Positions 7,929 through 17,662 of a stretch of 47,583 nt of DNA are shown here, piece by piece. The position numbers and the translations under genes were made by a program. The stretch is from Nocardia higoensis NBRC 100133 (GTDB lineage: Bacteria; Actinomycetota; Actinomycetes; Mycobacteriales; Mycobacteriaceae): NCBI RefSeq assembly GCF_000308595.1, contig NZ_BAGA01000002.1:1-47583 (forward strand). The letters run 5' to 3'. How positions within the stretch are numbered: position 1 is the first letter of the stretch; each line of letters opens with the position of its first letter. Below the pieces are notes generated by a model that searched no databases, was not told the origin of the DNA, and worked only from the letters and a program-made list of their open reading frames with translations.

Positions 7929-8590
7929 GGCGTGGCGATGACGAAAGCCCTGGTCGAGGGGGCGGTGAGGTGAAGATCACAGTTTGAATTTCCGGTTGCA
8001 CACGCGGTGCTGAGAGCGCTGGTCGCGGTGGGCGAGCCGGCGCGGGCGCGGCCTTCTGGTTACCTTCCGGGCTCATCGATGTGATGGCCTCGTGAAGCGG
8101 GCGAACGGTATGTGAGTCAGGGATATCGGCCCGTAAACAAACTGCAAGTATTTTTTCTCACTTGAAACTTTCAGCAAGCGCATCCGTTCCAGCAAAACCC
8201 CAGGCAGAGTGGCTGAATCGGCGACATACCGAATTCTCGGAATGGTTCCGGCAAATCGTCGCAAAATCCATGGAGAGGTCTACGGAAGGGTCGCGTCGGT
8301 GCAGCTGCATGATCATTCAACCGTGCGCTCGGTGCCGGCGCGGCAGGCGTCGACGGGACCGCTGAGGATTAGCTGCCGGGGGGTCGGAAGGGCAACGGCC
8401 GCGGGTTAACTGAAGCGTGATCAAACCGGTTGACAACGGCCGGAAGGGGTTGCGTAGGGGTAACGATTGTGTAGAGTCGACGGCAACGCTGGCCGCAGCT
8501 GAGCTGGACTCGCTGCGGCCAGCGGAACTCAAATGGGGGCTCTCGCAAGCTAATTCGCAGGACGCGATTGCTGTTTATTCTCCCGGCCCT
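7929..8590. other. intergenic region without a convincing gene
   Basis: No open frame here shows GC-rich codon use or a recognisable domain. Around 8120-8260 the sequence becomes markedly AT-richer than its surroundings, including an A/T run at 8151-8157 flanked by CAAGT and ACTTG; this could be an Lsr2-type nucleoid-protein site or a promoter region. Near 8430-8477 lie two possible plus-strand promoter pairs (TTGACA at 8430; TTGCGT at 8450 with TAGAGT at 8472). They are followed by a 12-bp inverted repeat at 8487-8524. A small RNA is possible but unproven. Confidence 0.5.
8487..8524 (-). terminator. 12-bp inverted repeat, probable spoIIM-like gene terminator
   Basis: CGCTGGCCGCAG (8487-8498) and its exact complement (8513-8524) enclose a 14-nt loop. 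Read on the minus strand it lies 67 nt after the SpoIIM-like stop and is followed by a short GTTG rather than a U-tract. Read on the plus strand it follows two promoter-like pairs and could be the core of a small RNA. Confidence 0.5.
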
Positions 8591-9589
8591 TCAGAAGCCC
8601 GGTGTGCTCACTGTTGGCTGTCCGTTCATCTCCCCGTGATCCGAGTCACGGCCCGCGGCGCGCCTGCCCAGTACGAAGACGTACGCGAGGAACCCGGCCT
8701 CGGCGAGGAAGCCGATGGCCACCCGCATCGGCGCAGGCAGCCCGCTCGGGGTCACGAATCCCTCCAGCAGGCCGGAGACGAACAGCACGACCACCAGTCC
8801 GAGGGCGATCGCCGCGGTCGCCCGGCCCTGCCGAGCCATCGCTTCCAGCCTGCCGAGCCTGCCGGGATCGATCAGGGTCCAGCCCAGTTGCAGCCCGGCG
8901 CCGCCCGCTACGAACACCGCCGTCAGCTCCAGCGTGCCGTGCGGGAGGATGAACCCGAAGAAGGCGTCCAACCGGCCCGCGTCGGCCATCAGGCCCGCGC
9001 TGATGCCCAGATTCAGCGCGTTCATGAACAGCAGGTACGCCGCGGGCAGGATCAGCACGCCGGTGAACAGGGCGACCGCGGACACCCAGGAGTTGTTCGT
9101 CCACACCTGCGCGGCGAAGGCGTCGTTCGGATGCTCGGTGTAGTAGGTCTCGAAGGCGCCGCCCGGCGCGGTCAGGTCCTGGTGGTCGTCCGGGATGCCG
9201 AAGAACTCCCTGGCCCGGCCCGAGCCCGCGATCCAGTTGCCCAGACCCGCGGCGACCGCGAGGAACACCGCCGCCACCCCCGCCCACCACGGCCAGGCCC
9301 GGTAGACCGCCGCCGGGAAGGTGAGGGTGAAGAACCGGCCGATCTGCGCCCAGGTGTCGGACCTGGTGCCCACCACGCGCACCCGGGCCCTGGTCAGGAT
9401 CGCGCTGAGCCCGGCGACCAGCTGCGGGTCCGGGCTGTGCGCCTGCAATCGCGCCAGCTGCTGGGAGGTGCGCCGGTAGAGCACCACCAGTTCGTCGGCC
9501 TCGGCCCCGGTGAGCTTGCGCTTGCGCGCGAGCTGGTCGAGTCGAAACCAGGACGCCCGATGTGCGTAACTGTAAGCGTCTACGTCCAT
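8591..9589 (-). CDS. stage II sporulation protein M (SpoIIM)-like membrane protein
   Basis: 332-residue integral membrane protein. A soluble N-terminal segment of about 90 residues (YRRTSQQLARLQ, then GLSAILTRARVRVVGTRSD) precedes hydrophobic helices near residues 105-125, 170-195, 225-245, 260-285 and 295-315. The conserved elements TNNSWVSAVALFTGVL, LNLGISAGLMADAG and FILPHGTLELTAVFVAGGAG, with the HGTLE motif, are typical of SpoIIM-like proteins. The bacterium is not a sporulator, so the family name should not be read as function. It diverges from the RDD gene 44 nt away. The same pairing beside a MoxR operon occurs in M. tuberculosis (Rv3694c/Rv3695). Its biochemical role is unknown. Confidence 0.9.
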   Translation of the reverse strand: MDVDAYSYAHRASWFRLDQLARKRKLTGAEADELVVLYRRTSQQLARLQAHSPDPQLVAGLSAILTRARVRVVGTRSDTWAQIGRFFTLTFPAAVYRAWPWWAGVAAVFLAVAAGLGNWIAGSGRAREFFGIPDDHQDLTAPGGAFETYYTEHPNDAFAAQVWTNNSWVSAVALFTGVLILPAAYLLFMNALNLGISAGLMADAGRLDAFFGFILPHGTLELTAVFVAGGAGLQLGWTLIDPGRLGRLEAMARQGRATAAIALGLVVVLFVSGLLEGFVTPSGLPAPMRVAIGFLAEAGFLAYVFVLGRRAAGRDSDHGEMNGQPTVSTPGF

Positions 9590-9633
9590 GTCGGTTGCCT
9601 CCCGCTACCGCCGGTCGAAAGAATGCTGACGAG

Positions 9634-10407
9634 ATGGCTGAGTTCACCACCGGCGAAGCGGTCGCCCTCGAGCTTCCGATCGCCCGCATCCCCACCAGGG
9701 CCGCCGCGTTCCTCATCGATGTGGTGGTTCAGCTGACGTGCGCCTCCACGCTCTTCATGGCGGTCGGCATCCTGATCGACAGCGGTGCGGACTCGGCCTG
9801 GAGCGATGCCGTCGGCATCGTCACGATGGTCGCGGTCCTGGTCGGTTACCCGGTCGCCTGCGAGACTCTGATGCGCGGGCGCACGCCCGGCAAGGCCGCA
9901 CTCGGCCTGCGGGTCCTGCGCGCCGACGGCGGGCCCATCGACTTCCGGCACGCGATGACCCGCGGCCTGGCCGGCGCGATCGTCGATTTCTGGATCTTCG
10001 GCGGCTTCGGCGCCATCGCGGTGCTCACCTCGCTGTGCTCGCCTTCGGCTCGCCGGGTCGGCGACGTGCTCGCCGGCACCGTGGTCGTGCATGCCGACGC
10101 GCCGCTGCCCGCGCCCGCGCTGGCCCACATCCCACCCTGGCTGGCCGGCTGGGCCGCCCGCCTCGACCTGTCCGGCATCCCGGAGGACCTCGGGCTCGCG
10201 GTGCGCCAGTACCTCACCCGGCTGCCGACGCTCACCCCGCAGGCGCAGGACGGCATCGGCCACCAGTTGGCCGACGCGGTCTGCGCGCGGCTGTCGGTGG
10301 CCCGGCCGCAGCAGTTCCCGCCGGTGCAGATCCTCGGCGCGATACTCGCCGAACGCCAGCGGCGCGCACTGACGCCCGGCGGACCGGGGCTGCTCCGTAC
10401 GGTCTGA
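9634..10407 (+). CDS. RDD-family membrane protein
   Basis: 257-residue protein with the RDD transmembrane domain at about residues 18-150. The signature Arg in ARIPTRAAAFLIDVVVQL, the second element RGRTPGKAALGLRVLRADGG, and PSARRVGDVLAGTVVV are visible. Hydrophobic helices lie near 25-48, 62-80 and 110-130, and the C-terminal 100 residues are soluble. The ATG at 9634 begins MAEFTTGEAVALELPIA, as in relatives; an overlapping ATG at 9624 is out of frame. It is divergently paired with the SpoIIM-like gene. Directly after the stop, the same frame continues open through a hexapeptide-periodic repeat array (see the repeat at 10420). Function is unknown; some RDD proteins act as transporters. Confidence 0.9.
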   Translation: MAEFTTGEAVALELPIARIPTRAAAFLIDVVVQLTCASTLFMAVGILIDSGADSAWSDAVGIVTMVAVLVGYPVACETLMRGRTPGKAALGLRVLRADGGPIDFRHAMTRGLAGAIVDFWIFGGFGAIAVLTSLCSPSARRVGDVLAGTVVVHADAPLPAPALAHIPPWLAGWAARLDLSGIPEDLGLAVRQYLTRLPTLTPQAQDGIGHQLADAVCARLSVARPQQFPPVQILGAILAERQRRALTPGGPGLLRTV

Positions 10408-10419
10408 CCGCCGGGCGAG

Positions 10420-10545
10420 CTCGAGTCGCGCGTGCCGCTCGGACCGGACCTGCGGCTCGAATCGCGCGTGCCGCTCGGACCGGACCTGCCGCTCGAGTCG
10501 CGCGTGCCACCTCGACTGCGCGTGCTGCTCGGACCGCGCGTGCCG
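10420..10545. repeat. tandem array of seven 18-nt units (36-nt higher-order period)
   Basis: Seven consecutive 18-nt units follow the pattern CTCGA(G/A)TCGCGCGTGCCG alternating with CTCGGACCGGACCTGC(G/C)G. The first two 36-nt periods (10420-10455, 10456-10491) differ at only two positions; later units decay. It fills the convergent gap between the RDD and DUF58 stops. It begins exactly 12 nt after the RDD stop in that frame, where it would read as LESRVP and LGPDL hexapeptides. Confidence 0.85.
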
Positions 10546-10643
10546 CCCACCTCGTCCGGCCGCGGGACTACCGGGGGGTGTCCCCGCCCCCGCTGTCCGG
10601 CAGCCGAATTCGGCACGGCGCGGCCCGCCGGCGGCAGGGCGTC

Positions 10644-11939
10644 TCACAGCGAGCCGGACTGTTTGAGCTCGAGATACTCGTCGGCCAGCACGCTCGGCAG
10701 CCGATCGGGCGCCGCCGACACCACCGCGATACCCCGGCGCCGCAACGATTCCCGCACCAGGTCCCGCTCGGCGAGCGCGGATTCGGCGGCGGCGGCCAGG
10801 TAGAGCTCGTCGAGGCTGTCGCGAGCGGCGGCGGCCGCGGCGATCTCCGGATCGACCACCGACACCACCAGCAGGCGATGGCGGTGGGCGAGTACCGGGA
10901 GCGCCGGCAGCAGGTTCTCTTCCACCACAGCGGCGTCCAGGCCGGTGAACAACACGACCAGGCAACGTCGCCTGGCCCGTTCCAGCACGGCGCGGACCAG
11001 GCCCGCGCTGTCGGTGTCGGTCATGGCCGGGACGACGCCCGCCATGGCATGCATGAGTTGCGGCTGCAGCCGGTTGCCGGTCGCGCCGCGCACCTCGGTG
11101 CGCACCGTGCGGTCGTAGGCGAGCAGGTCGACGGTGTCGCCCGCCGCGGCGGCCAGCCCGCCGAGCAGCAGCGCGGCCTCGATGGCGACGTCGAGGCGAG
11201 TACCCGCGCCCACGCGGCCTGCGCCGACCCGGCCGGTGTCGAGCACCATCAGCACGTGCCGGTTGCGCTCCGGGCGCCAGGTGCGCACCAGCACATCGGT
11301 CGCGCGGGCGGTGGCGCGCCAGTCGATGGAGCGCACGTCGTCACCGGCGACGTATTCGCGGAAGGAGTCGAATTCGCTGCCCTGGCCGCGGGTGTTGGCG
11401 ACATTGCGGCCCTCCAGATGCTGCAGCCGCTTGACCTTCGAACGCAGCAGATGCTCACTGCGGAAAGCAGGCAGCGCGCGCACCCTGGCCTCGACCGGGC
11501 GGCGGAACTGCCTGCCCGCCAGACCGAGCGGGCCGAACAGCCGGACGGTGACCGGTCCGGCGGCGCGGTCGCCGCGATACCGCGGCGTCAGCGTGGTCCG
11601 CAGACGTGTCTTGGTGTTCGGCGCCAGTTCCAGGCGGCGGGTCCGGTGGGCGGCGCCCGCGCTGTCGGGCCAGTCGTCCCACAGCATCCCGCGCACGGTG
11701 CGCGTGCCGGTGTTGATCACGGTCAACTCCACCTCGGCGGCCCGGCCGAGCCGCACGGTGGTCAGCGCCGGCCGGGACAGCGTGAGGTCGCCGGGGCGCG
11801 CGACGGCGGCCAGGTCCGCGCAGGCCAGCGTCACCAGCACCGCGCAGGCCACCACGACGCCGATCCAGGAGGGCAGCACGAGCGCGACGCCGAGCGCCAG
11901 CAGCGCCGCCACCGCGACCAGTCGACCGCTGACGACCAC
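10644..11939 (-). CDS. DUF58 domain-containing protein (MoxR partner)
   Basis: 431-residue protein with two N-terminal membrane helices at about residues 3-45. A beta-rich middle domain (residues about 50-170) precedes the DUF58 domain from about 185. Its hallmark is GSEFDSFREYVAGDDVRSID followed by WRATARATDVLVRTW, and the following segment HVLMVLDTGR is a von Willebrand A-like strand with a partial MIDAS Asp-x-x. Start: GTG 3 nt beyond the MoxR stop, reading VVVSGRLVAVAALLALGV; no strong SD, so translational coupling is likely. DUF58 proteins with MoxR ATPases are thought to act as chaperone or metal-insertion systems; the target here is unknown. Corresponds to Rv3693 in M. tuberculosis by order. 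Confidence 0.9.
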   Translation of the reverse strand: MVVSGRLVAVAALLALGVALVLPSWIGVVVACAVLVTLACADLAAVARPGDLTLSRPALTTVRLGRAAEVELTVINTGTRTVRGMLWDDWPDSAGAAHRTRRLELAPNTKTRLRTTLTPRYRGDRAAGPVTVRLFGPLGLAGRQFRRPVEARVRALPAFRSEHLLRSKVKRLQHLEGRNVANTRGQGSEFDSFREYVAGDDVRSIDWRATARATDVLVRTWRPERNRHVLMVLDTGRVGAGRVGAGTRLDVAIEAALLLGGLAAAAGDTVDLLAYDRTVRTEVRGATGNRLQPQLMHAMAGVVPAMTDTDSAGLVRAVLERARRRCLVVLFTGLDAAVVEENLLPALPVLAHRHRLLVVSVVDPEIAAAAAARDSLDELYLAAAAESALAERDLVRESLRRRGIAVVSAAPDRLPSVLADEYLELKQSGSL

Positions 11940-11941
11940 GA

Positions 11942-12838
<897 letters not shown>

Positions 12839-12973
12839 GGCCTTGCCGATCTCGGCCCGCAGCGCGGCCAGCGCGGCATGTGCCTGTTCGGCGGTCGGCG
12901 CGGGGTCCGCCGGCGTGGGGCCGACCGGTGTGGGGCCCGCGGGGGGTGTCCGGGGATTTCGTCATGTCCGTCG

Positions 12974-13996
12974 TCATCGGAGCTCCGTCTCGATCAGATC
13001 CAGCTGGGCGGCGACCACGCGCAGCGCGGACGCGTCGGGCACCGGGGCGTACAGGGCGGCGTACACCAGGCCGGGATCGAGCCCGGTGCGGGCGGCGATC
13101 GCCCGCACCAGCCCATCCTGGTCCGCTCCGGCGGCGGCGCCGAGCCCGGGCCGGATCCGGCGCAGCGTGGCCGCGCGCAGTTTCGCGGCGAGGTAGTCGT
13201 GGTCGCCGGCGCGCCGGTACAGGGCGGCCTGTCCGGCCAGCAGTTCGTTGGCCGCCACCTCCACCGGACGCGGCTCGCGCACCAGCGCGCCGCGCCGCCT
13301 GGCCCGCCACCAGATCAACAGTGCGAAGGCGATCAGCAGTTGCAACCCGCCGAAGGCCAGCGGCGCGGGGAACCGGTCGAAGATCGAGTCCAGGCCTTCG
13401 ATCGGGGGCAGCTCGGGATCCTCGGGTGGTGTCGGCAGGTCCGGCGGCGCCTGCGGCGGGGGCGGCGCGGTCGGCGCGGCACAGGACTGCAACGCCGCGT
13501 AAAGCACCAGGCCCAGCACGATGGCGCCGGCCAGCCCGGCCCAGAATTTCGGATTCCGCAGCAGCACGGGCAGCCGGGGCAACCGGCGGCGTGCGCGCGG
13601 CGCGACCTCCTCGACCTCGCGCAGCACCGGCTCGGCTTTCGGCGGCGGGGCCGCCGCGGAGAACGTGTCGGCGTATTCGAGCCTGCGGTATTCGTCCTCG
13701 GTGGCGCCGCGGCCGCCGTAGACGACCTCGTCGAAACTGCGTGCGGCGGGAACCAACTCGGCGGACACCTCGGGCGCGAGCACGGTTGAGGCGTCGGCGG
13801 CGGTCTCGTCGGCGGTGCGCGAGCGCCGCGTCTCGAGCAGGCCGCGCTGCTCCATCCCGCGCAGCGCGGCACGGAACCGCTCGCGCAGCGCGCGGTCGAA
13901 GTCGCGGCGGGCGGCGGCCTCCTCCGCGGCGGCGCGGTGCTCGACCGCGGCACCGAGCAGGGGTGGCTCGGGGGCCTGCCGGTGGTCCTCGGTCAT
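12974..13996 (-). CDS. DUF4129 domain-containing membrane protein
   Basis: 340-residue protein of the MoxR gene cluster. An N-terminal DUF4129-like region (residues about 20-75) shows AARRDFDRALRERFRAALR, EQRGLLETRRSRTADE. Two hydrophobic segments follow, near 150-172 and 215-235, separated by a Pro-rich stretch. The C-terminal 100 residues are soluble and helical (AANELLAGQAALYRRAGDHD). The ATG at 13996 overlaps the stop of the preceding membrane-protein gene in an ATGA arrangement. The stop likewise overlaps an ATG of the MoxR reading frame (TGA within ATGA at 12974-12977), indicating coupled translation. Function is unknown; positionally equivalent to Rv3691. Confidence 0.82.
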   Translation of the reverse strand: MTEDHRQAPEPPLLGAAVEHRAAAEEAAARRDFDRALRERFRAALRGMEQRGLLETRRSRTADETAADASTVLAPEVSAELVPAARSFDEVVYGGRGATEDEYRRLEYADTFSAAAPPPKAEPVLREVEEVAPRARRRLPRLPVLLRNPKFWAGLAGAIVLGLVLYAALQSCAAPTAPPPPQAPPDLPTPPEDPELPPIEGLDSIFDRFPAPLAFGGLQLLIAFALLIWWRARRRGALVREPRPVEVAANELLAGQAALYRRAGDHDYLAAKLRAATLRRIRPGLGAAAGADQDGLVRAIAARTGLDPGLVYAALYAPVPDASALRVVAAQLDLIETELR

Positions 13997-14871
13997 GCTG
14001 CCCGCCCTCCCCGCGGCGCGGCGGGCACCCGGATGTCCATGCCTTCCCGGCGGCAGCGCGCGTCGATGTATTGGGCCACCCGCGAGCAGGATTCGACGAT
14101 CTCGGCGAAGGCGGCCAGTATCAGCGACATCGAGGTGAGCAGCACGATCACCGGCCACATGTGGGTGCCGGAGATATCGGAGACGAACATCGCCAGGCCG
14201 ATCAGCGGCACCGCCAATATCGCGAACAGCGTGCGCTGCACGAGCCACAGTCCGGTCAGCCGCCATTGCGAGCCCGAGGCGAGCACCTTGGTGCGGGCGA
14301 CGCCGTCCCGATAGGGCACCGCCTCGGCGTAGAGCACCGCGGGCAGCGGGAACCGGCCCGCGCGCAGATAGCCGAGCCAGACGACGAGGAACGGAACGGT
14401 GATCAGCAGGACACCCAGCGCGAGCACCCCCACGCCGACGAGGGTGAACACCAGGTGCGCGGTGAGCACCGGGACGGCGTGCGTGCCCAGGGCCTCCAGC
14501 GCGGCGCGCGGTCGCATCCGATGCCCGAAGGCGGCACCCAGCGCGACCGGGACGACCGTGCCGCGCAGGACGGCGCGCACCATCCAGGCGCAGGTCAGCG
14601 TGGTCAGCACCGCCGTCCAGCCGATGGCCGTGTCGGAGCCGTCGCTGAGCCCGGCGACGCTCGCGGTGAGCAGCGCGACGACGAGTTCGGCCACCACGAC
14701 CGTCCCGCCGCCGAGTATCGCCAGTGTGGCGAGTTCGGTCTGGATCAGCGCGAACGGCAGATCCAGCAGTTCACGGAAGGTGAGCGGGCGAACGGGGACG
14801 GGTCCGGGCGACCCCGGTGCCGGTTCCTCTCCCGCCCCGGTGACGCCGGCCGGATCAACGGCTGGCAGCAC
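13993..14871 (-). CDS. polytopic membrane protein of MoxR cluster
   Basis: 292 residues with about six hydrophobic helices, near 55-78, 90-115, 145-185, 215-240 and 245-270. The soluble start carries RPLTFRELLDLPFALIQTEL, a segment reminiscent of membrane proteins with a DUF7847/glycerophosphodiesterase-type membrane domain. I do not recognise a defined enzymatic family. The GTG at 14871 lies 11 nt after the DUF4407 stop; no clear SD, and a later start is possible because the first 40 residues look disordered. It overlaps the DUF4129 gene by 4 nt. Corresponds by position to Rv3690 of M. tuberculosis, also uncharacterised. Confidence 0.75.
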   Translation of the reverse strand: MLPAVDPAGVTGAGEEPAPGSPGPVPVRPLTFRELLDLPFALIQTELATLAILGGGTVVVAELVVALLTASVAGLSDGSDTAIGWTAVLTTLTCAWMVRAVLRGTVVPVALGAAFGHRMRPRAALEALGTHAVPVLTAHLVFTLVGVGVLALGVLLITVPFLVVWLGYLRAGRFPLPAVLYAEAVPYRDGVARTKVLASGSQWRLTGLWLVQRTLFAILAVPLIGLAMFVSDISGTHMWPVIVLLTSMSLILAAFAEIVESCSRVAQYIDARCRREGMDIRVPAAPRGGRAA

Positions 14872-14881
14872 GCGTCGGAGT

Positions 14882-16699
14882 CTAATGGAAACGTGTTCCG
14901 GCGGAGCGTGCGTGCGAATCCGCCGACTCGCCCGCCTCCGGCGCCGCGCCCACCAGCTCGACCGGGAGTACCGGTTCCACATCGACCACCGTCGCGGTGA
15001 CCGCCCGGCCGGACCCGACCCCGGCCCCGGGCACGGTCTCGCGGACGGCCACGGTGATCACGCGGTTGTGCCGCAGCGTGAAGGTCAGTTCCTCGACGTC
15101 GTCGATGGCCCGGCGCGCCGTGCGCAGCGGACGGGTCGCGGAATCGACGGCACCGAGGACGAACGAAGGCACCAGCGGCCCCAGCCATTCGGCGAACGGA
15201 AGGTTTCCGAGCCCGGGCAGCGCTGCCGCGCCGTGCTCCGGCGCGGCACCGCCCGGCCGGGCGAACTCGGTGATGCCGATCTCCAGACCGCCGATCGCGG
15301 CGATGACCCGGGTGTGGCGCCTGCCGTCGCCGAACGTCTCGACCACCGGGGCGTCCGCGCCGGTGGCCCGCTCGGACGCACGGATGGGCGATCCGGTCGG
15401 AATTCCCGAACCTGCGGATCTCTCGGCAGTCGATCCGGGCGCCGCAGCCGAACCGGACGCTGGGACCGATCCGGGTGCCGAGGCCGAACCCGGCGCCGCG
15501 ACCGATCCGGGTGAGGTGGCCGAACCGTGCGTTGTGGCCGATCGGCTTCCGGCAGCGAGCGATTCGGGCCCCGCGGCCGGGTAGGCGGTTGTGGCGCCCG
15601 CTCGGACCGCGCGGGCGAGAGGTTCGGCCGCGCCGAGTTCCGGGAGCGGCGTGGCGGTGCGGAGGCCCGTGGTCAGCCGGCCGGCCTCGATGGCCCTATC
15701 GGCGCGCAGTTCCTCGGCGGCGGCGCGTATCCGGGCCCGTTGCACGGCGATGGCGGTCTCGGCGTCGCGCTCGGCGGCGTCCATCGCCGCGCGGGCGGCG
15801 GCGTGCCGGTCCTGCGAGGTCACTCCGAGCCAGCGGCGGACCAGCAGCGGCAGCAGGGCGATCAGGACGCCACCGAGCAGGGCGGCCAGACGGGTCGGCA
15901 GAGCCGCGGCCGAGGCAGTGGTGTGCTCGTGCATGGCCGCCCACCGTGCGCCCGGTCCGCGATCGCCTGCCCGGTCGGCCGCCGAATACGCGGCGGCGAG
16001 ACCCTGTTCGGCTTCGGTGACGCGCTGCTCGAGTGCGGGCGCGCGGTCGCGAGCGGCGGCGAGACGAGCGCGCGCGTCGTCGAGCATGGCCCGCGCGGCC
16101 CGGTGCTCCGGACCGTCACCGGGGACGCCGGTGATCCTGGTGGGCGGGCACTGGTCGGTGGGGTTGAACTCGCAGCGCGCGGTGACGAGGGCCCGCTCCA
16201 CCTCCGTCTCACCCTCGGTGATCGTGCTCCGCAGCGCCGCCCGATCGGTTTCGGCGCGCTCGAGCGCCGTCTCGGCCGCGAGCACCTCGGGCGCCGAAAC
16301 CGCTGCTGCATGGGCTTTCTCGTCCAGGATGCGGTCGACGGCGGCCGCGGTGGCCACGACGGTGGCGGCCTCGCCGATGAACACGCCGAGGACGAGGGCG
16401 AGCAGCACCCGCCCGAGGAACCAGAGCCGGCGCGGCGCCGTGCCGGGTGAGGACGCCACCGCCCGCGCGATCACTGCGGCCACCGCGACCGCCCCCGCGG
16501 CCGCGGCGATCACCACGGCGACCGGCCACATCGGCGCACACGCCGCCGCGGCGACGCCGCCGGCCACCAGCGCGGACACCGTGACCGCCGCCCCGGTGAG
16601 CGCGTAGCCCGCGCGCTCGTGCGCTTCGGCGACAGCGCTCGGCTGCGCGCCGCCGATCCGGACGAGCATCCCGGTGGCGGACATCCGGGTGGTGGACAT
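14882..16699 (-). CDS. DUF4407 domain-containing membrane protein
   Basis: 605 residues. Residues about 10-330 resemble DUF4407: two N-terminal membrane helices (about 33-85), a third near 98-118 ending RILDEKAHAAA, a long charged helical stretch with coiled-coil character (about 140-270), and another membrane helix near 285-305 (LAALLGGVLIALLPLLV). A low-complexity PGS/ASG-rich linker occupies about 385-440, followed by a soluble C-terminal domain (about 455-580) that I do not recognise. The ATG at 16699 is supported by GGAGGAAG 8 nt upstream. It appears to be the first gene of the operon that continues into the membrane protein, DUF4129, MoxR and DUF58. Its presence at the head of a MoxR cluster is unusual to my knowledge. 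Confidence 0.78.
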   Translation of the reverse strand: MSTTRMSATGMLVRIGGAQPSAVAEAHERAGYALTGAAVTVSALVAGGVAAAACAPMWPVAVVIAAAAGAVAVAAVIARAVASSPGTAPRRLWFLGRVLLALVLGVFIGEAATVVATAAAVDRILDEKAHAAAVSAPEVLAAETALERAETDRAALRSTITEGETEVERALVTARCEFNPTDQCPPTRITGVPGDGPEHRAARAMLDDARARLAAARDRAPALEQRVTEAEQGLAAAYSAADRAGDRGPGARWAAMHEHTTASAAALPTRLAALLGGVLIALLPLLVRRWLGVTSQDRHAAARAAMDAAERDAETAIAVQRARIRAAAEELRADRAIEAGRLTTGLRTATPLPELGAAEPLARAVRAGATTAYPAAGPESLAAGSRSATTHGSATSPGSVAAPGSASAPGSVPASGSAAAPGSTAERSAGSGIPTGSPIRASERATGADAPVVETFGDGRRHTRVIAAIGGLEIGITEFARPGGAAPEHGAAALPGLGNLPFAEWLGPLVPSFVLGAVDSATRPLRTARRAIDDVEELTFTLRHNRVITVAVRETVPGAGVGSGRAVTATVVDVEPVLPVELVGAAPEAGESADSHARSAGTRFH

Positions 16700-17485
16700 C
16701 GAGGCACTTCCTCCGGAATCGTCGGGTCGGCGAGGGCGGCGCGCTGGACATTCGGGCGGATATTCGGAGAGCCAGATTGGCAGGCCGTGACCCGACACAC
16801 CGAGCATGCACGCGCTGATGTGGGCAGGCTCACACGGGCGGCCTCGCGCCGTCGCTCGTCGCCTCGACGGCCGGGTTGTTCGCCGTGGTGGGAGCGGGTG
16901 CGCGGAAAGTGGTACGGCCGCGCGAAAACTACCGGTCGTCAGATTTCCCTCTGGGGCACAACGGGGTTGGCGAGAAGCGGCCCCGCGGGCGGGAAACCGT
17001 GCGGTAGCGGCGTGGTAGCCGAAAGTGTGCTGCGAGGCGCGGCGAGAAAAAGAACCCGGACGGTCGGATCAGGTGAGCGGCCTGTCGCACCGGGTGTCGG
17101 AAATGTCTCACCGGAGGGCCGGGGAGTTAGCCGCAGCGCGCTTGGTTTGCCGCCGAAGGAGGCGGGGAAATCATCTTCGATGCAGGTAACGGCCGCTTCC
17201 GCGGTGTTCGCACCCCTGTCTGGACCCGTTCGGAGGTACTGCTGGCACCCGGTGCCGGGGGATCGATCGGGGCCGATGCACTGCTTTACACTGGACAACG
17301 CGCACACGTGGAGGACCGTCTTGAAGAAGCCCAGCTAGATCAGGTTATTAGCACGACCTAAGTTGGTTGGGCTCCGGACCTGACTTATCGTTTGCTCTTA
17401 CGCCGAACGCCAAAAACGCTCGGCACCTCGCCTGCTCGGGCTCTCGAAGCCGGTGCCCACAGTAGTGGGCGAGCACCCGCGCGGA

Positions 17486-17514
17486 GGTAAGGAACGTGTA
17501 AGCGTTCCGTTACC
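17486..17514 (+). promoter_or_regulatory. leader hairpin upstream of gltB
   Basis: GGTAAGGAACG pairs with CGTTCCGTTACC around a 6-nt loop: 11 bp with one bulged base. It sits about 180 nt upstream of the gltB ATG. There is no U-tract after it, so it looks more like a leader structure than a classical terminator. Confidence 0.5.
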
Positions 17515-17635
17515 GCCGAGCACCCACTTGTATTAACCAGCGGGTGGACAACTGGAGACGTGACTGCACGCCGAAGACCATCAGCGCGGCTGGTTTCCGG
17601 ATCGTACGGGCGCAGTCTTGACGGAGGCGTTCAAC

Positions 17636-17662
17636 GAAAGACCGTTTTCCTCGAGGTCTTTC
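17636..17662 (+). promoter_or_regulatory. hairpin immediately upstream of gltB ribosome-binding site
   Basis: GAAAGACC (17636-17643) and GGTCTTTC (17655-17662) form a perfect 8-bp stem with an 11-nt loop, ending 31 nt before the gltB ATG. Downstream, TTTCTnnGAAGGC is repeated imperfectly at 17659 and 17675. The second copy supplies the GAAGG Shine-Dalgarno sequence. Confidence 0.45.

Noticed and set aside
8200..8260. tRNA-Ser-like D-arm (GGCAGAGTGGCTGAATCGGC)
   Set aside because: No acceptor stem, anticodon arm or T-arm can be paired around it.
8073..8264. 63-codon minus-strand frame in the AT-rich gap
   Set aside because: TTG start without SD, codon use unlike the rest of the window and no recognisable domain.
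16619..17338. 239-codon plus-strand frame running from opposite DUF4407 into the gltB leader
   Set aside because: Starts antisense to a supported gene, atypical composition, no domain; only its last 20 codons have an independent ATG and are mentioned as a leader frame.
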